A stretch of DNA of 21,183 nucleotides from positions 1 through 21,183 of the forward strand of contig CAJTLI010000035.1 of the NCBI GenBank assembly GCA_910577525.1. The letters are read 5' to 3'. The DNA is from an uncultured Oscillospiraceae bacterium. GTDB taxonomy: Bacteria; Bacillota; Clostridia; Oscillospirales; Oscillospiraceae. Below, piece by piece: positions 8,401-14,665 of the stretch (positions are counted from its first letter, which is position 1; every line of letters starts with the position of its first letter). Position numbers and translations under genes: made by a program. Below the pieces are notes generated by a model. That model was not told the origin of the DNA and did not search any database. It saw only the letters and a program-made list of their open reading frames with translations.

Positions 8401-8923
8401 GGAGAACGGCCCCTCCCGCTTCGGCGACGGGGCCAGCGTCACCTTGGCGGGAGTGGTGGCCTCGGTGCGCACCAAGACCACCAAAAATAACTCTCTCATG
8501 GCCTATGTGATTCTGGAGGACGCCACCGGTTCCATCGAGCTGCTGTGCTTTTCCCGCACACTCACGGAGAGCGGGGCCTATCTGAAGGCCAACCTGCCGG
8601 TGGCGGTGTCGGGCCGGGTGTCGGTCCGGGACGAGAAGGCCCCCCAGCTCATGGTGGACCGGGTGATCCCCCTGTCCGGGGAGCGGAGGCGCGCGGCGGG
8701 AGAGGACGGGGAGCAGGTCTTGTGGATCAAGCTGCCCGACGGCGGCGAGCCCTTTACCTGGCTGAAAAAGCTGCTGAGCATGTTCCCCGGGGAAAATCCC
8801 GCCGTGGTCTACCTGGCGGACCGCAAAAAAAAGCTTCAGACCCAGTGCCTCCTCCATGAGGCCCTGCTGGCGGAGCTCCGGGAAACCCTGGGGGAGAAAA
8901 ATGTGGTTCTGAAAGCGAAATAG
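5468..8923 (+). CDS. dnaE: DNA polymerase III alpha subunit (DnaE type)
   Basis: Replicative C-family polymerase, 1151 residues. The N-terminal PHP domain has HLHLH (H5/H7/H9), ITDHG (D40, H41), CEVYV (E66) and NDCHYL, so its metal-binding site appears intact and could act as a 3'-5' proofreading or editing site, as in other non-E. coli DnaE proteins. The palm has GPGRGSGAGSMVAYCL, the catalytic MPDIDIDF (D397, D399, with D401 following) and KMDFLGLRNLT (D549). A helix-hairpin-helix region follows. QFDLFG at about 909-914 fits a beta-clamp-binding motif, and an OB fold spans about 985-1075. It has no DnaQ-type exonuclease domain, so it is not PolC. ATG 5468 follows AAGGAGG at 5453-5459. Clostridia normally encode PolC as well; none is in this window. 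Confidence 0.97.
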   Translation: MAFVHLHLHTEYSLLDGACRISQLVDRVKALGQTAAAITDHGVMYGAVDFYRACKAAGIKPVIGCEVYVAPRTRFDRVHELDGSARHLVLLCRNEEGYRNLSYMVSMAFTEGFYIKPRVDMDLLRAHSRGLIALSACLAGEIPRRLRNGDYEGAKAHALEMRKLFGEDGYYLEIQDHRIPEQQAVIAGILRLSRETGIPMVATNDCHYLTREDAAMQDVLMCVQMGKLVEDQDRMRFETDEFYVKSEEEMRALFPNCPEAIDNTQKVAELCNLEFEFGKYHLPEFKLPEGETDGDAYFEKLCWNGFSRRYPGGGEELKARLRMEMGVIRQMGFVDYFLIVSDFIGYAKEHGIPVGPGRGSGAGSMVAYCLRITDVDPIKYGLIFERFLNPERVTMPDIDIDFCIRRRQEVIDYVSRKYGEDHVVQIVTFGTMKAKAAIRDVGRVLNFPYAEVDNIAKQVPFDPKMTLDKALVLSKGLSDLYNGDERVKELVDMARKIEGMPRNASTHAAGVVITKRPVYEYVPLATNDGQPVTQYTMTTIEELGLLKMDFLGLRNLTVLDDAVNMVQKELPGFQLSDIPDDDMAVYQMLSEGKTSGVFQMESAGMTGVGVGLKPRSIEDICAIIALYRPGPMDSIPKFLACAQDPTKVTYKHPSLEPILANTYGCIVYQEQVIEIFRRLAGYSLGQADMVRRAMSKKKEKDVQRERSAFIHGDPARSIPGCEANGIPAAVAESIYDEINDFAHYAFNKSHSLAYAIVAYQTAWFKCRHPREYMAALLTSVLDSQDKVAEYIAECKENGIALLPPDINESGAAFTVSGENIRFGLAALKGVGLGFTNAVLAERDKGGPFASFPEFCARMYDADLNKRVLESLIRSGCFDRMGARRSQLLKVYETVVDSIARDRRRNLEGQFDLFGGGGDALSIPAVVLPDIPEFSPVELMAMEKETTGLYLSGHPMDEYRRQAQKYGAAPISAVMAAGEENGPSRFGDGASVTLAGVVASVRTKTTKNNSLMAYVILEDATGSIELLCFSRTLTESGAYLKANLPVAVSGRVSVRDEKAPQLMVDRVIPLSGERRRAAGEDGEQVLWIKLPDGGEPFTWLKKLLSMFPGENPAVVYLADRKKKLQTQCLLHEALLAELRETLGEKNVVLKAK

Positions 8924-8947
8924 CCGCACAATATGCAAGGAGACACT

Positions 8948-10501
8948 ATGAAAAAGAGAAGAGTCCAAAGCAAAATCGGAAGGCTGCTGTTTCATCGCAT
9001 GGGCATTGGGGGCGCCCTCATCATCGCCCAGATCATCCTGTATGTCATGGGGCTTCTCGTCCTGCGGGACAGCGTCATTTTTGACAAGGTGGAGTGGCTG
9101 TTCCTCGCCCTGTCGGTGCTGGCGGCTATGTGGATTGTGGGGAACAAGAGCAATCCCGGCTATAAGATCGGCTGGCTCATTATCGTGCTGGGGCTGATGC
9201 CCTTCGGATCGCTGGCCTATCTGCTGCTGGGAGGCAACCACCTGTCCGCCTTCAACCAGCGCCGCCTGGGCGTGATGGAGCGGAAAATCTATAAAAACCT
9301 CAGCGGGGAATGCGGCCGGTCCGCCTCTCTGGGGGAGCTGCTGGGGGAGGACGCCGGGTGCATGGCCCACTACCTGGAGCAGACCACCCGCTGCCCCGTC
9401 TACGGTAACACCCGCACCAAGTATTACCCGGTGGGCGACGTCTGCTACGACGATATTCTGGACGCCCTGCGGAGGGCGGAGCGGTATATATTCATCGAGT
9501 ACTTTATCATCGAGGAGGGCAAGCTTTGGAACTCCATTCTGGAGATTTTGGCGGAAAAAGCGGGCCGGGGAATTGAGGTCCGGGTCATCTATGACGATAT
9601 CGGCTCCATGGCCACTCTGCCCTCGGACTACCCCGCCCGGCTGGAAAAGCTGGGGGTCCATTGCCGGGTGTTCAACCGGTTTGTGCCGGTGGTGTCCCTG
9701 CGGCAGAACAACCGGGACCACCGGAAATATATGATTGTGGACGGCAAAACGGCCTTTACCGGCGGGATCAATATGGCGGACGAGTACATCAACGTCAAGC
9801 GCCGCTTCGGGCACTGGAAGGACGCTGCCATCCGGCTGGAGGGGGACGCGGTGTGGTCCATGACGGTGTCCTTCCTGGCCATGTGGGACTTTACCCACAG
9901 CGAGGAGGAGCACTTCACCCCCTTCCGCCCGGCGCCCGCCCGGGGCGGCACGGTGGGCTACGTTCAGCCCTATCACGACTGTCCCTGGGACAACGAGCCG
10001 GTGGGCCAGTCTGTGTACCTCCACCTCATCAACCGGGCCAAGCGGTACGTCTATATCACCACGCCCTACCTGGTCATCGACTATTCGCTCACCGTGGCGC
10101 TGACAAACGCCGCCAAGGCCGGGGTGGATGTGCGGATCATCACCCCCCACATCCCGGACAAAAAGACGGTATTTGAGCTGACCCGCTCCCACTATGAGGA
10201 GCTGCTGGAGGCGGGGGTGCAGATTTTTGAGTACGAGCCGGGCTTTATCCACGCCAAGAACTTTGTGGTGGATGACCGCTTTGCCACGGTGGGCACGGTG
10301 AATCTGGATTACCGCAGTATGTTCCTCCACTTTGAGAACGGCGTGCTGCTGTATGAGACGCCGTCGGTGGCCGACATCCGGGACGACTTCCTGGACACCC
10401 AGACCAAGAGCCTGATGGTCACGCTGGAGGACTGCCGCTCCATCTCCATGCCCCACCGGACCCTCCGGGATCTGCTGCGGCTGTTTGCGCCGCTGCTGTA
10501 G
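8948..10501 (+). CDS. cls: Cardiolipin synthase
   Basis: 517-residue membrane phospholipase-D-superfamily enzyme that joins two phosphatidylglycerol molecules into cardiolipin and glycerol. Two N-terminal membrane helices lie at about 15-40 and 45-85 (IGGALIIAQIILYVMGLLVL and the following WLFLALSVLAAMWIV...WLIIVLGLMPFGSLAYLLLGG). The two catalytic HKD motifs are complete: HRKYMIVDGKTAFTGGIN and HAKNFVVDDRFATVGTVNLD. Conserved FIEYFIIEEGKLW and ITTPYLVIDYSL segments are present. ATG 8948 is chosen because AAGGAGA lies at 8937-8943; an in-frame ATG at 8933 would put the start before it. It follows dnaE by 24 bases on the same strand, so co-transcription is likely. It ends in front of a strong bidirectional hairpin. 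Confidence 0.96.
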   Translation: MKKRRVQSKIGRLLFHRMGIGGALIIAQIILYVMGLLVLRDSVIFDKVEWLFLALSVLAAMWIVGNKSNPGYKIGWLIIVLGLMPFGSLAYLLLGGNHLSAFNQRRLGVMERKIYKNLSGECGRSASLGELLGEDAGCMAHYLEQTTRCPVYGNTRTKYYPVGDVCYDDILDALRRAERYIFIEYFIIEEGKLWNSILEILAEKAGRGIEVRVIYDDIGSMATLPSDYPARLEKLGVHCRVFNRFVPVVSLRQNNRDHRKYMIVDGKTAFTGGINMADEYINVKRRFGHWKDAAIRLEGDAVWSMTVSFLAMWDFTHSEEEHFTPFRPAPARGGTVGYVQPYHDCPWDNEPVGQSVYLHLINRAKRYVYITTPYLVIDYSLTVALTNAAKAGVDVRIITPHIPDKKTVFELTRSHYEELLEAGVQIFEYEPGFIHAKNFVVDDRFATVGTVNLDYRSMFLHFENGVLLYETPSVADIRDDFLDTQTKSLMVTLEDCRSISMPHRTLRDLLRLFAPLL

Positions 10502-10534
10502 CTCCCAAAAGGGACCTCTGGTCAGACAAACAAA

Positions 10535-10591
10535 AAACAGCGGTCCGGCGGTGTCCCAGTCGTTGTCTGGGGCACTGCCGGACCGCTGTTT
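10535..10591. terminator. Bidirectional 25-bp hairpin terminator between convergent genes
   Basis: Bases 10535-10559 pair with 10567-10591 along all 25 positions (two G:T wobbles) around a seven-base loop. On the minus strand the stem is followed by a run of T residues (complement of the A-run at 10532-10537), a good terminator for the kinase gene. On the plus strand the T-run is short (TTT), so it should stop cls less cleanly. Confidence 0.85.
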
Positions 10592-10615
10592 GATGTGAAA
10601 ATGGAATGTTCCGCC

Positions 10616-11854
10616 TCAGCGGATGAGGCCGCAATAGTCCCGCTCTCCCTCCAAAATGGAGGCCACCACGTCTTTGGGCGTGCGGATGCGCTCCCGGCCC
10701 ATGAGGAACCGGCGGCCCAGGGCGCAGTGGAGCTGGAGGGCGTGAAGCTTGAGGGTTTCGTCGGCGATGACCTCAAACTCCTGGGTGAAGCCGAAGGAGC
10801 TGATGCACAGGGTGAACATGGGCATGGCGGCGTAGCCCGCCAGATCGGGGACCAGCTCCCTCAGGAAGGCGTCCCGGAAGCCGGGACAGGTGCGGTAGAC
10901 GGCCTTGGCCTCGTCGTCCCAGCGGGCGGCGAAGCGCTTCTGGTTGCAGTCCACCGTATCGTAGATGGAGGCCAGCAGGTACTGCTTGAACCCGGCGCGC
11001 TCCCCCTCGGAGGGGAAGGGCCGGAACACCGCCGAGCAGTACTGGGAGACCAGGCTGGCCAGGAAGTAGCCCAGGTCGTAGGCCATGGGCCCGGCGAAGG
11101 TGTACTCCATGTCGATGACCTTGATCTGGCTGTCGTCGGCAAAGATGTTGGAGGTGTGGATATCGGAGTGGATAAAGGCCTGGGTGGAGCTCATGTACTT
11201 GTTCCGCAGAAGGTGGGACTGGACTACCACGTCGTCCGCGAAGATATAGGGCAGAAAATGGCGGGTGAGGGCGGGGCACTGGTGGGTGGGGGTGTCCCGG
11301 AGGAAGAGCCAGTTCTCCATGATGGCCCGCATCCCGGTGTTGACAAACCGCCGGTCCAGCTCCCGGAACTCCTCGGTGTCCAGATAGAACTCGCTGGTGA
11401 AGAAGTGGTTGTCGGCCAGGAATTCGGCCACCCGCCGGGCCAGGCCGTCAATCATCACGCCCTGGGAAAGCTGGGACCGTGCGGGCTTGATATAGCTCAC
11501 GTCCTCCATGAGGAACACGTGATTTTCCCGGTCCGCGTAATACACCTCTGGCACGCAGCCGGGGGTGATGGCCCGGCGCAGCTTCATGGACAGGTACTCG
11601 GAGTAATTTCGGTCCTGGGGCGGGCAGTAGCTGGCGTCGGTGGACTCCACATCGTCGTCCAGGCGCATGTTGGACCGGGCCTGCTTTAAAATCAGGGATT
11701 TCCCGCCGCCCCGCACCCGGAAGAGGTAGTTGATCAGGCCCTGGGAGTCCTCCTCGTCGTCGCCGATGGCGGACACCGACGCGCCGGCGGCGTCAAAGGC
11801 GGGATAGTGCTCCCGCAGGTAGGGGATGATGTTGTGCTTGTCCAGGACAATCAT
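10616..11854 (-). CDS. S-methyl-5-thioribose kinase-like phosphotransferase
   Basis: 412-residue protein of the aminoglycoside/choline-kinase superfamily, closest by eye to S-methyl-5-thioribose kinase (MtnK). N-terminal segments match MtnK in order: a GDD...LINYLFRV nucleotide-loop region, KSLILKQA (ATP lysine), VPEVYYADRENHVFLMEDVSYIKPAR, and FVNTGMRAIMENWLF. The catalytic loop is HSDIHTSNIF with D231, and the metal motif is IDMEYTFAGPMAYDLG (D248, E250), corresponding to DPEF..GP..FD of MtnK. The region aligned with the family's GFxGxEliRR reads GFTQEFEVIAD, so the arginine pair appears absent. ATG 11854 is used; the in-frame ATG at 11905 lies at the predicted transcription start. It is downstream of a PHP phosphatase gene on the same strand, with no other methionine-salvage gene nearby. 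The substrate is therefore uncertain. Confidence 0.85.
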   Translation of the reverse strand: MIVLDKHNIIPYLREHYPAFDAAGASVSAIGDDEEDSQGLINYLFRVRGGGKSLILKQARSNMRLDDDVESTDASYCPPQDRNYSEYLSMKLRRAITPGCVPEVYYADRENHVFLMEDVSYIKPARSQLSQGVMIDGLARRVAEFLADNHFFTSEFYLDTEEFRELDRRFVNTGMRAIMENWLFLRDTPTHQCPALTRHFLPYIFADDVVVQSHLLRNKYMSSTQAFIHSDIHTSNIFADDSQIKVIDMEYTFAGPMAYDLGYFLASLVSQYCSAVFRPFPSEGERAGFKQYLLASIYDTVDCNQKRFAARWDDEAKAVYRTCPGFRDAFLRELVPDLAGYAAMPMFTLCISSFGFTQEFEVIADETLKLHALQLHCALGRRFLMGRERIRTPKDVVASILEGERDYCGLIR

Positions 11855-11907
11855 TTGACCACCGCCGTCTCCGCGCCAGGGCGCAAAAATACACTGATAC
11901 AACATTT

Positions 11908-11936
11908 AGTATACTGTATTGGGGCCCCCTTGGACA
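11908..11936 (-). promoter_or_regulatory. Possible promoter for the MtnK-like kinase gene
   Basis: On the minus strand TATACT (11908-11913) is a fair -10 box, but the -35 position (TGTCCA at 11931-11936, 17-base spacing) is weak. It lies in the 111-base gap between the phosphatase and kinase genes, near an imperfect dyad (ATAC.../...GTAT) at 11888-11918. The transcript would start near 11901. Confidence 0.3.
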
Positions 11937-11965
11937 GCGAATCCTTTGCCCTGTGATGGTATTTT

Positions 11966-12778
11966 TTAGCTGTCGATTTTGCAGAACAGGGGGGTGCGGC
12001 GGCGGTAGACGCACAGCCAGCGGAAGCCCAGCTCCTCCAGCAGCGCCAGGGCCTGGGGGAAGGCGGCGGCCATGAATTTGGGCTGATGGGCGTCGGCACC
12101 CAGGGTGAGCACCTCGCCCCCCAGGTCCCGGTAGAGGGCCAGCACGTCCCGCCACTGCTCCACCGTGGTCCCGCAGGAGGTGTTGAACTCGATGCCCCTG
12201 CCCTGAGCGATGACGGAGCGGAAGATCTCCGCCAGCCGGTCCCACCAGGGGCGCAGGTCCAGCCCGTACTCCTCCGGAAGGTAGCGCAGGGGGTAGATCA
12301 CATGGCCCAGCACGTCCCAACCCTTTGTGCCTGTAAGCTCCTCCAGCATGTCCATATAGTCGTCGAGAATGGCGGCGCAGTCCTCCCTTTTGGCGCTCTC
12401 ATGGGCCACGGTGAAAATGCCCCGGCCCCCGGCCCGGGCGCTCTGGCTGTGGAGGGAGCCGATGACGAAGTCCAGCTCGGGAATGTCCAGCGAGGCGTCC
12501 ACGGCGGCGGGGTCCAGCACGCCGTTGCCCACCTCCACCCCCAGCCGGAGCTCCAGCTTCCCGGGCCAGCGGTTTCTCAGCTTCCGCCACTGAGCCAGGG
12601 AGGGGCCCCAGTCGTAGACGGTGGGCAGACGGTTTCCCTGCTGGTCCAGCAGATTCCAGTGGTCGGTGACGCAGATTTCCTGCACGCCCGCCGCCATGGC
12701 CGCCTTGGCCTGCTGGGCCAGGGTGGCGGGGGAGTCGGAGGAACAGAGGGTGTGGAAATGGTAGTCGGAGAGATACAT
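11966..12778 (-). CDS. hisJ: PHP-domain histidinol-phosphatase (HisJ family)
   Basis: 270-residue PHP-fold metal phosphatase of the HisJ family, whose founding members remove phosphate from histidinol phosphate in histidine synthesis. The metal ligand motifs are all visible: DYHFHT (H7, H9), CVTDHWN (D39, H40), GVEVGN (E82), VIGSLHSQ (H110), DVLGHVIYP (H159) and GADAHQP (D229, H231). The ATG at 12778 follows AAGGAGG with a good spacing. No other his gene lies nearby, so the true substrate could be a different phosphate ester; family membership is secure but the symbol is provisional. It is the upstream neighbour of the MtnK-like kinase on the same strand, and divergent from the S-layer-homology gene. 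Confidence 0.85.
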   Translation of the reverse strand: MYLSDYHFHTLCSSDSPATLAQQAKAAMAAGVQEICVTDHWNLLDQQGNRLPTVYDWGPSLAQWRKLRNRWPGKLELRLGVEVGNGVLDPAAVDASLDIPELDFVIGSLHSQSARAGGRGIFTVAHESAKREDCAAILDDYMDMLEELTGTKGWDVLGHVIYPLRYLPEEYGLDLRPWWDRLAEIFRSVIAQGRGIEFNTSCGTTVEQWRDVLALYRDLGGEVLTLGADAHQPKFMAAAFPQALALLEELGFRWLCVYRRRTPLFCKIDS

Positions 12779-12813
12779 GGGTCAAACCTCCTTGACATTT
12801 TTGGTATGCCGCT

Positions 12814-12843
12814 ATTTTACCACAGGGGAATTGGGTCATTCAA
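12814..12843 (-). promoter_or_regulatory. Promoter for the PHP phosphatase gene
   Basis: On the minus strand TAAAAT (12814-12819) is preceded by TGG (extended -10). TTGAAT occupies the -35 position (12838-12843) with 18-base spacing. The predicted leader is about 28 bases and includes the AAGGAGG site. Confidence 0.55.
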
Positions 12844-12872
12844 CCGCTGTTTTGGCAAATTAAGGCCGGGTC

Positions 12873-12901
12873 TTGCAATTCCGGCGGGAATCAGCTAAAA
12901 T
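12873..12901 (+). promoter_or_regulatory. Promoter for the S-layer-homology protein gene
   Basis: TTGCAA (12873-12878) and TAAAAT (12896-12901) are separated by 17 bases. The start of transcription should be near 12908, about 58 bases before the ATG. It is divergent from the phosphatase promoter about 30 bases away. Confidence 0.55.
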
Positions 12902-12965
12902 AAAGGACAGCGATGGGACCGGAGGAACGTCTTTTCCGGACCCGCCAAGAAAAGGAGTGAGCGCG

Positions 12966-14390
12966 ATGAAAAGACGACTTTCCTTTGCGGTGGCGCTGGC
13001 GCTGTGCCTAAGCCTTGTGGTTCCGGCCAAGGCCGCCCCCGCCTTCCCGGACGTGCCTTCCAGCCACTGGGCGAAGGACGCCATCGCGGAGATGGCGGAA
13101 CAGGGCGTGGTCCGGGGCACGGACGACGGAAAATTCCTGCCCTCGCGGGAGGTGGGCTGTTCCGACTTCTCCACCATGCTGGCCCGCATGGCCTTCCCGG
13201 AGGAGCTGGCAAAGCACACCGACACCACGGCGGGCTGGTGGCAGCCCTATGCCGACACCCTGCTGGAGGCCGGGGCTCTGGACGGCACCACGGCCAAGGC
13301 GTTTTACATCCGGCTTGAGTACCACTGGGACAAGGCGGTCACGGAGGCCCCCATGCGCCGGTACGACATGGCCCAGATCATGTACAATACCCTGAAGGTC
13401 AAGGGCGCGGCCCTGCCCGGCGAGGCGGAGCTGGCGGCGGCCAGGGCGGACATCCCCGATTTCGCCTCCGTTCCCTCGGACTACGCCGACGCGGTGGCGG
13501 CCATGTACGCCCTGGGCTGTCTGAAGGGAACGGGGGACGGCAGCTTCCAGGGCGATTGGAAGGTGGACCGGGCCCAGACCTGCGTGGTGCTCCAGCGGCT
13601 TCAGGACAAGCTGGAGACCCGCGCTCCCGACCCAGATCCCGATCCCACGGCGGAGGCCACGCCGGAGCCCGACCCGACGCCCACTCCAGAGCCTACCCCC
13701 GAACCCACACCCGCGCCCAGTCAAAACACCCCCAAACAGACCACGGTGTCGGACAGCATTGGAGTGGGACAGAAAGGCAGACTGTCTGGGCTCCCCGCCG
13801 GCGCCCAGGCCAGCTACGAGAACAAATCTCCGGACATCGTGGACGTCACCCAGGACGGCTGGATCACTGGAAAGGCCCCGGGGAAGGCCACTGTGATTGT
13901 CACCGTCAGCCGCGGCGGCGTTGTGGAGGAGATCGTCACGCTGGACCTGACAATTGAAGGCCCAGCGGCTTCCGATCCCTCCGGCCCCGACGAGCCTGCT
14001 CCCGCCTCCATTACAGAGGAGAGCGCGTATCAGGCCATCATGGCTCTGAAGGCCCAATACCCCGAGGGGATGCGCTACACCAACGACGATTCCTACTACT
14101 GCAAGGCGCTGCACATCACAGGATACGGCTGCGCGGCCTTCGCCTTTATTTGCAGCGACGCAGCCTTCGGGAACCTGCCCGGCCGGCAGCACAGGAACTT
14201 TGACCAGATCCGGGTGGGCGATATCCTGCGGGTGGACAACGACACCCACAGCGTGGTGGTGCTGGAGAAAAGGGCGGACAGCGTCATTGTGACGGAGGGA
14301 AATTTCAACTCCTCCATCCACTGGGGCCGCGAGATCACCCGCCAGGAGCTAGAGCGGGGGAATTTTGTGGTGACTACCCGTTATCCATAG
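12966..14390 (+). CDS. Secreted S-layer-homology protein with Big-like and papain-fold-like C-terminal domains
   Basis: 474 residues, exported to the envelope. A Sec signal peptide occupies about 1-23 (MKRRLSFAVALALCLSLVVPAKA|AP). Three SLH-like repeats follow: about 25-80 (AFPDVPSSHWAKDAI...), about 95-145 (WWQPYADTLLEAGALDG...) and about 160-215 (DYADAVAAMYALGCLKGTGDGSF...). A Pro/Glu/Asp/Thr linker spans about 219-258, with PTPEP-type repeats. A bacterial Ig-like (Big) domain follows at about 259-330 (ENKSPDIVDVTQDGWITGKAPGKATVIVTV). The last ~120 residues have GYGCAAFAF (C389), NDTHSVVVLE (H428) and EGNFNSS (N446), matching a Cys-His-Asn layout of NlpC/CHAP-like hydrolases. The SLH repeats suggest anchoring to secondary wall polymers. 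ATG 12966 follows AAGGAG at 12952-12957. A cell-wall amidase or peptidase function is an inference. Confidence 0.8.
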   Translation: MKRRLSFAVALALCLSLVVPAKAAPAFPDVPSSHWAKDAIAEMAEQGVVRGTDDGKFLPSREVGCSDFSTMLARMAFPEELAKHTDTTAGWWQPYADTLLEAGALDGTTAKAFYIRLEYHWDKAVTEAPMRRYDMAQIMYNTLKVKGAALPGEAELAAARADIPDFASVPSDYADAVAAMYALGCLKGTGDGSFQGDWKVDRAQTCVVLQRLQDKLETRAPDPDPDPTAEATPEPDPTPTPEPTPEPTPAPSQNTPKQTTVSDSIGVGQKGRLSGLPAGAQASYENKSPDIVDVTQDGWITGKAPGKATVIVTVSRGGVVEEIVTLDLTIEGPAASDPSGPDEPAPASITEESAYQAIMALKAQYPEGMRYTNDDSYYCKALHITGYGCAAFAFICSDAAFGNLPGRQHRNFDQIRVGDILRVDNDTHSVVVLEKRADSVIVTEGNFNSSIHWGREITRQELERGNFVVTTRYP

Positions 14391-14450
14391 AAAACTCCCG
14401 CCGCGGCGAGCGTCCCTCAGGAGAGGGATAACGCCGGAATATGCACAGGA

Positions 14451-14489
14451 AACCCGCCGGCCCTTGAAAACCAGGGCCGGCGGGTTTTT
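14451..14489 (+). terminator. Rho-independent terminator after the S-layer-homology gene
   Basis: A 14-bp perfect stem (14451-14464 with 14473-14486) encloses an eight-base loop and is followed by TTTTT at 14485-14489. It is a classic terminator. The 275 bases between 14391 and 14665 otherwise hold a GC-rich segment with small dyads (such as 14507-14513 with 14541-14547) and the promoter of the next cassette. Confidence 0.92.
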
Positions 14490-14586
14490 ACGGCACAGGT
14501 CAAAAAGGCGCGGACGCCTTTCCACATTTGAGCCCGAGAGCCGCGCCCCCCAAAAAGCGGGAGAGGGATTCTTTATAAATTCCCAC

Positions 14587-14615
14587 TTGACAGTCCCATG
14601 TTTAAGTGATATATT
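14587..14615 (+). promoter_or_regulatory. Consensus sigma-A promoter of the DUF3796-XRE cassette
   Basis: TTGACA (14587-14592) and TATATT (14610-14615) are separated by exactly 17 bases. The -10 box lies inside the left arm of the operator-like repeat at 14604-14619, so binding there should block RNA polymerase. Confidence 0.82.
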
Positions 14616-14647
14616 TATCTCGTTATCTTAAGATAAATATATCACTT
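14604..14647. promoter_or_regulatory. Operator-like inverted repeat overlapping the -10 and start of transcription
   Basis: Bases 14604-14619 are the perfect reverse complement of 14632-14647 (16 bp; 17 if T14620/A14631 is counted). A second dyad, the 14-base palindrome TTATCTTAAGATAA (14623-14636), is nested in the centre. The left arm covers the -10 box; the right arm ends six bases before GGAGGG. It is the obvious candidate binding site for the XRE regulator encoded at the end of the cassette. Confidence 0.75.
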
Positions 14648-14665
14648 TCTTTGGAGGGAACCGTC

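Noticed and set aside
8129..10456. A 775-residue open frame on the minus strand opposite dnaE and cls
   Set aside because: It is antisense to two well-supported genes, has low-complexity His/Gln/Gly-rich translation and no recognisable domain; it is a by-product of high GC content.
10595..11689. A 364-residue plus-strand open frame opposite the kinase
   Set aside because: The minus-strand frame carries kinase motifs in the correct order; the plus frame has a Gly/Val/His-rich composition with no family.
11855..11905. A 17-residue N-terminal extension of the MtnK-like kinase
   Set aside because: ATG 11905 coincides with the predicted transcript start and the added residues have no counterpart in the family.
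13008..14321. A 437-residue minus-strand open frame opposite the S-layer-homology gene
   Set aside because: It is a GC-driven shadow; the plus strand has signal peptide, domain pattern and ribosome site.
14606..14665. An upstream GTG start for the DUF3796 protein
   Set aside because: It lies inside the operator and around the expected transcript start, and has no ribosome site, while ATG 14666 has GGAGGG at the right distance.
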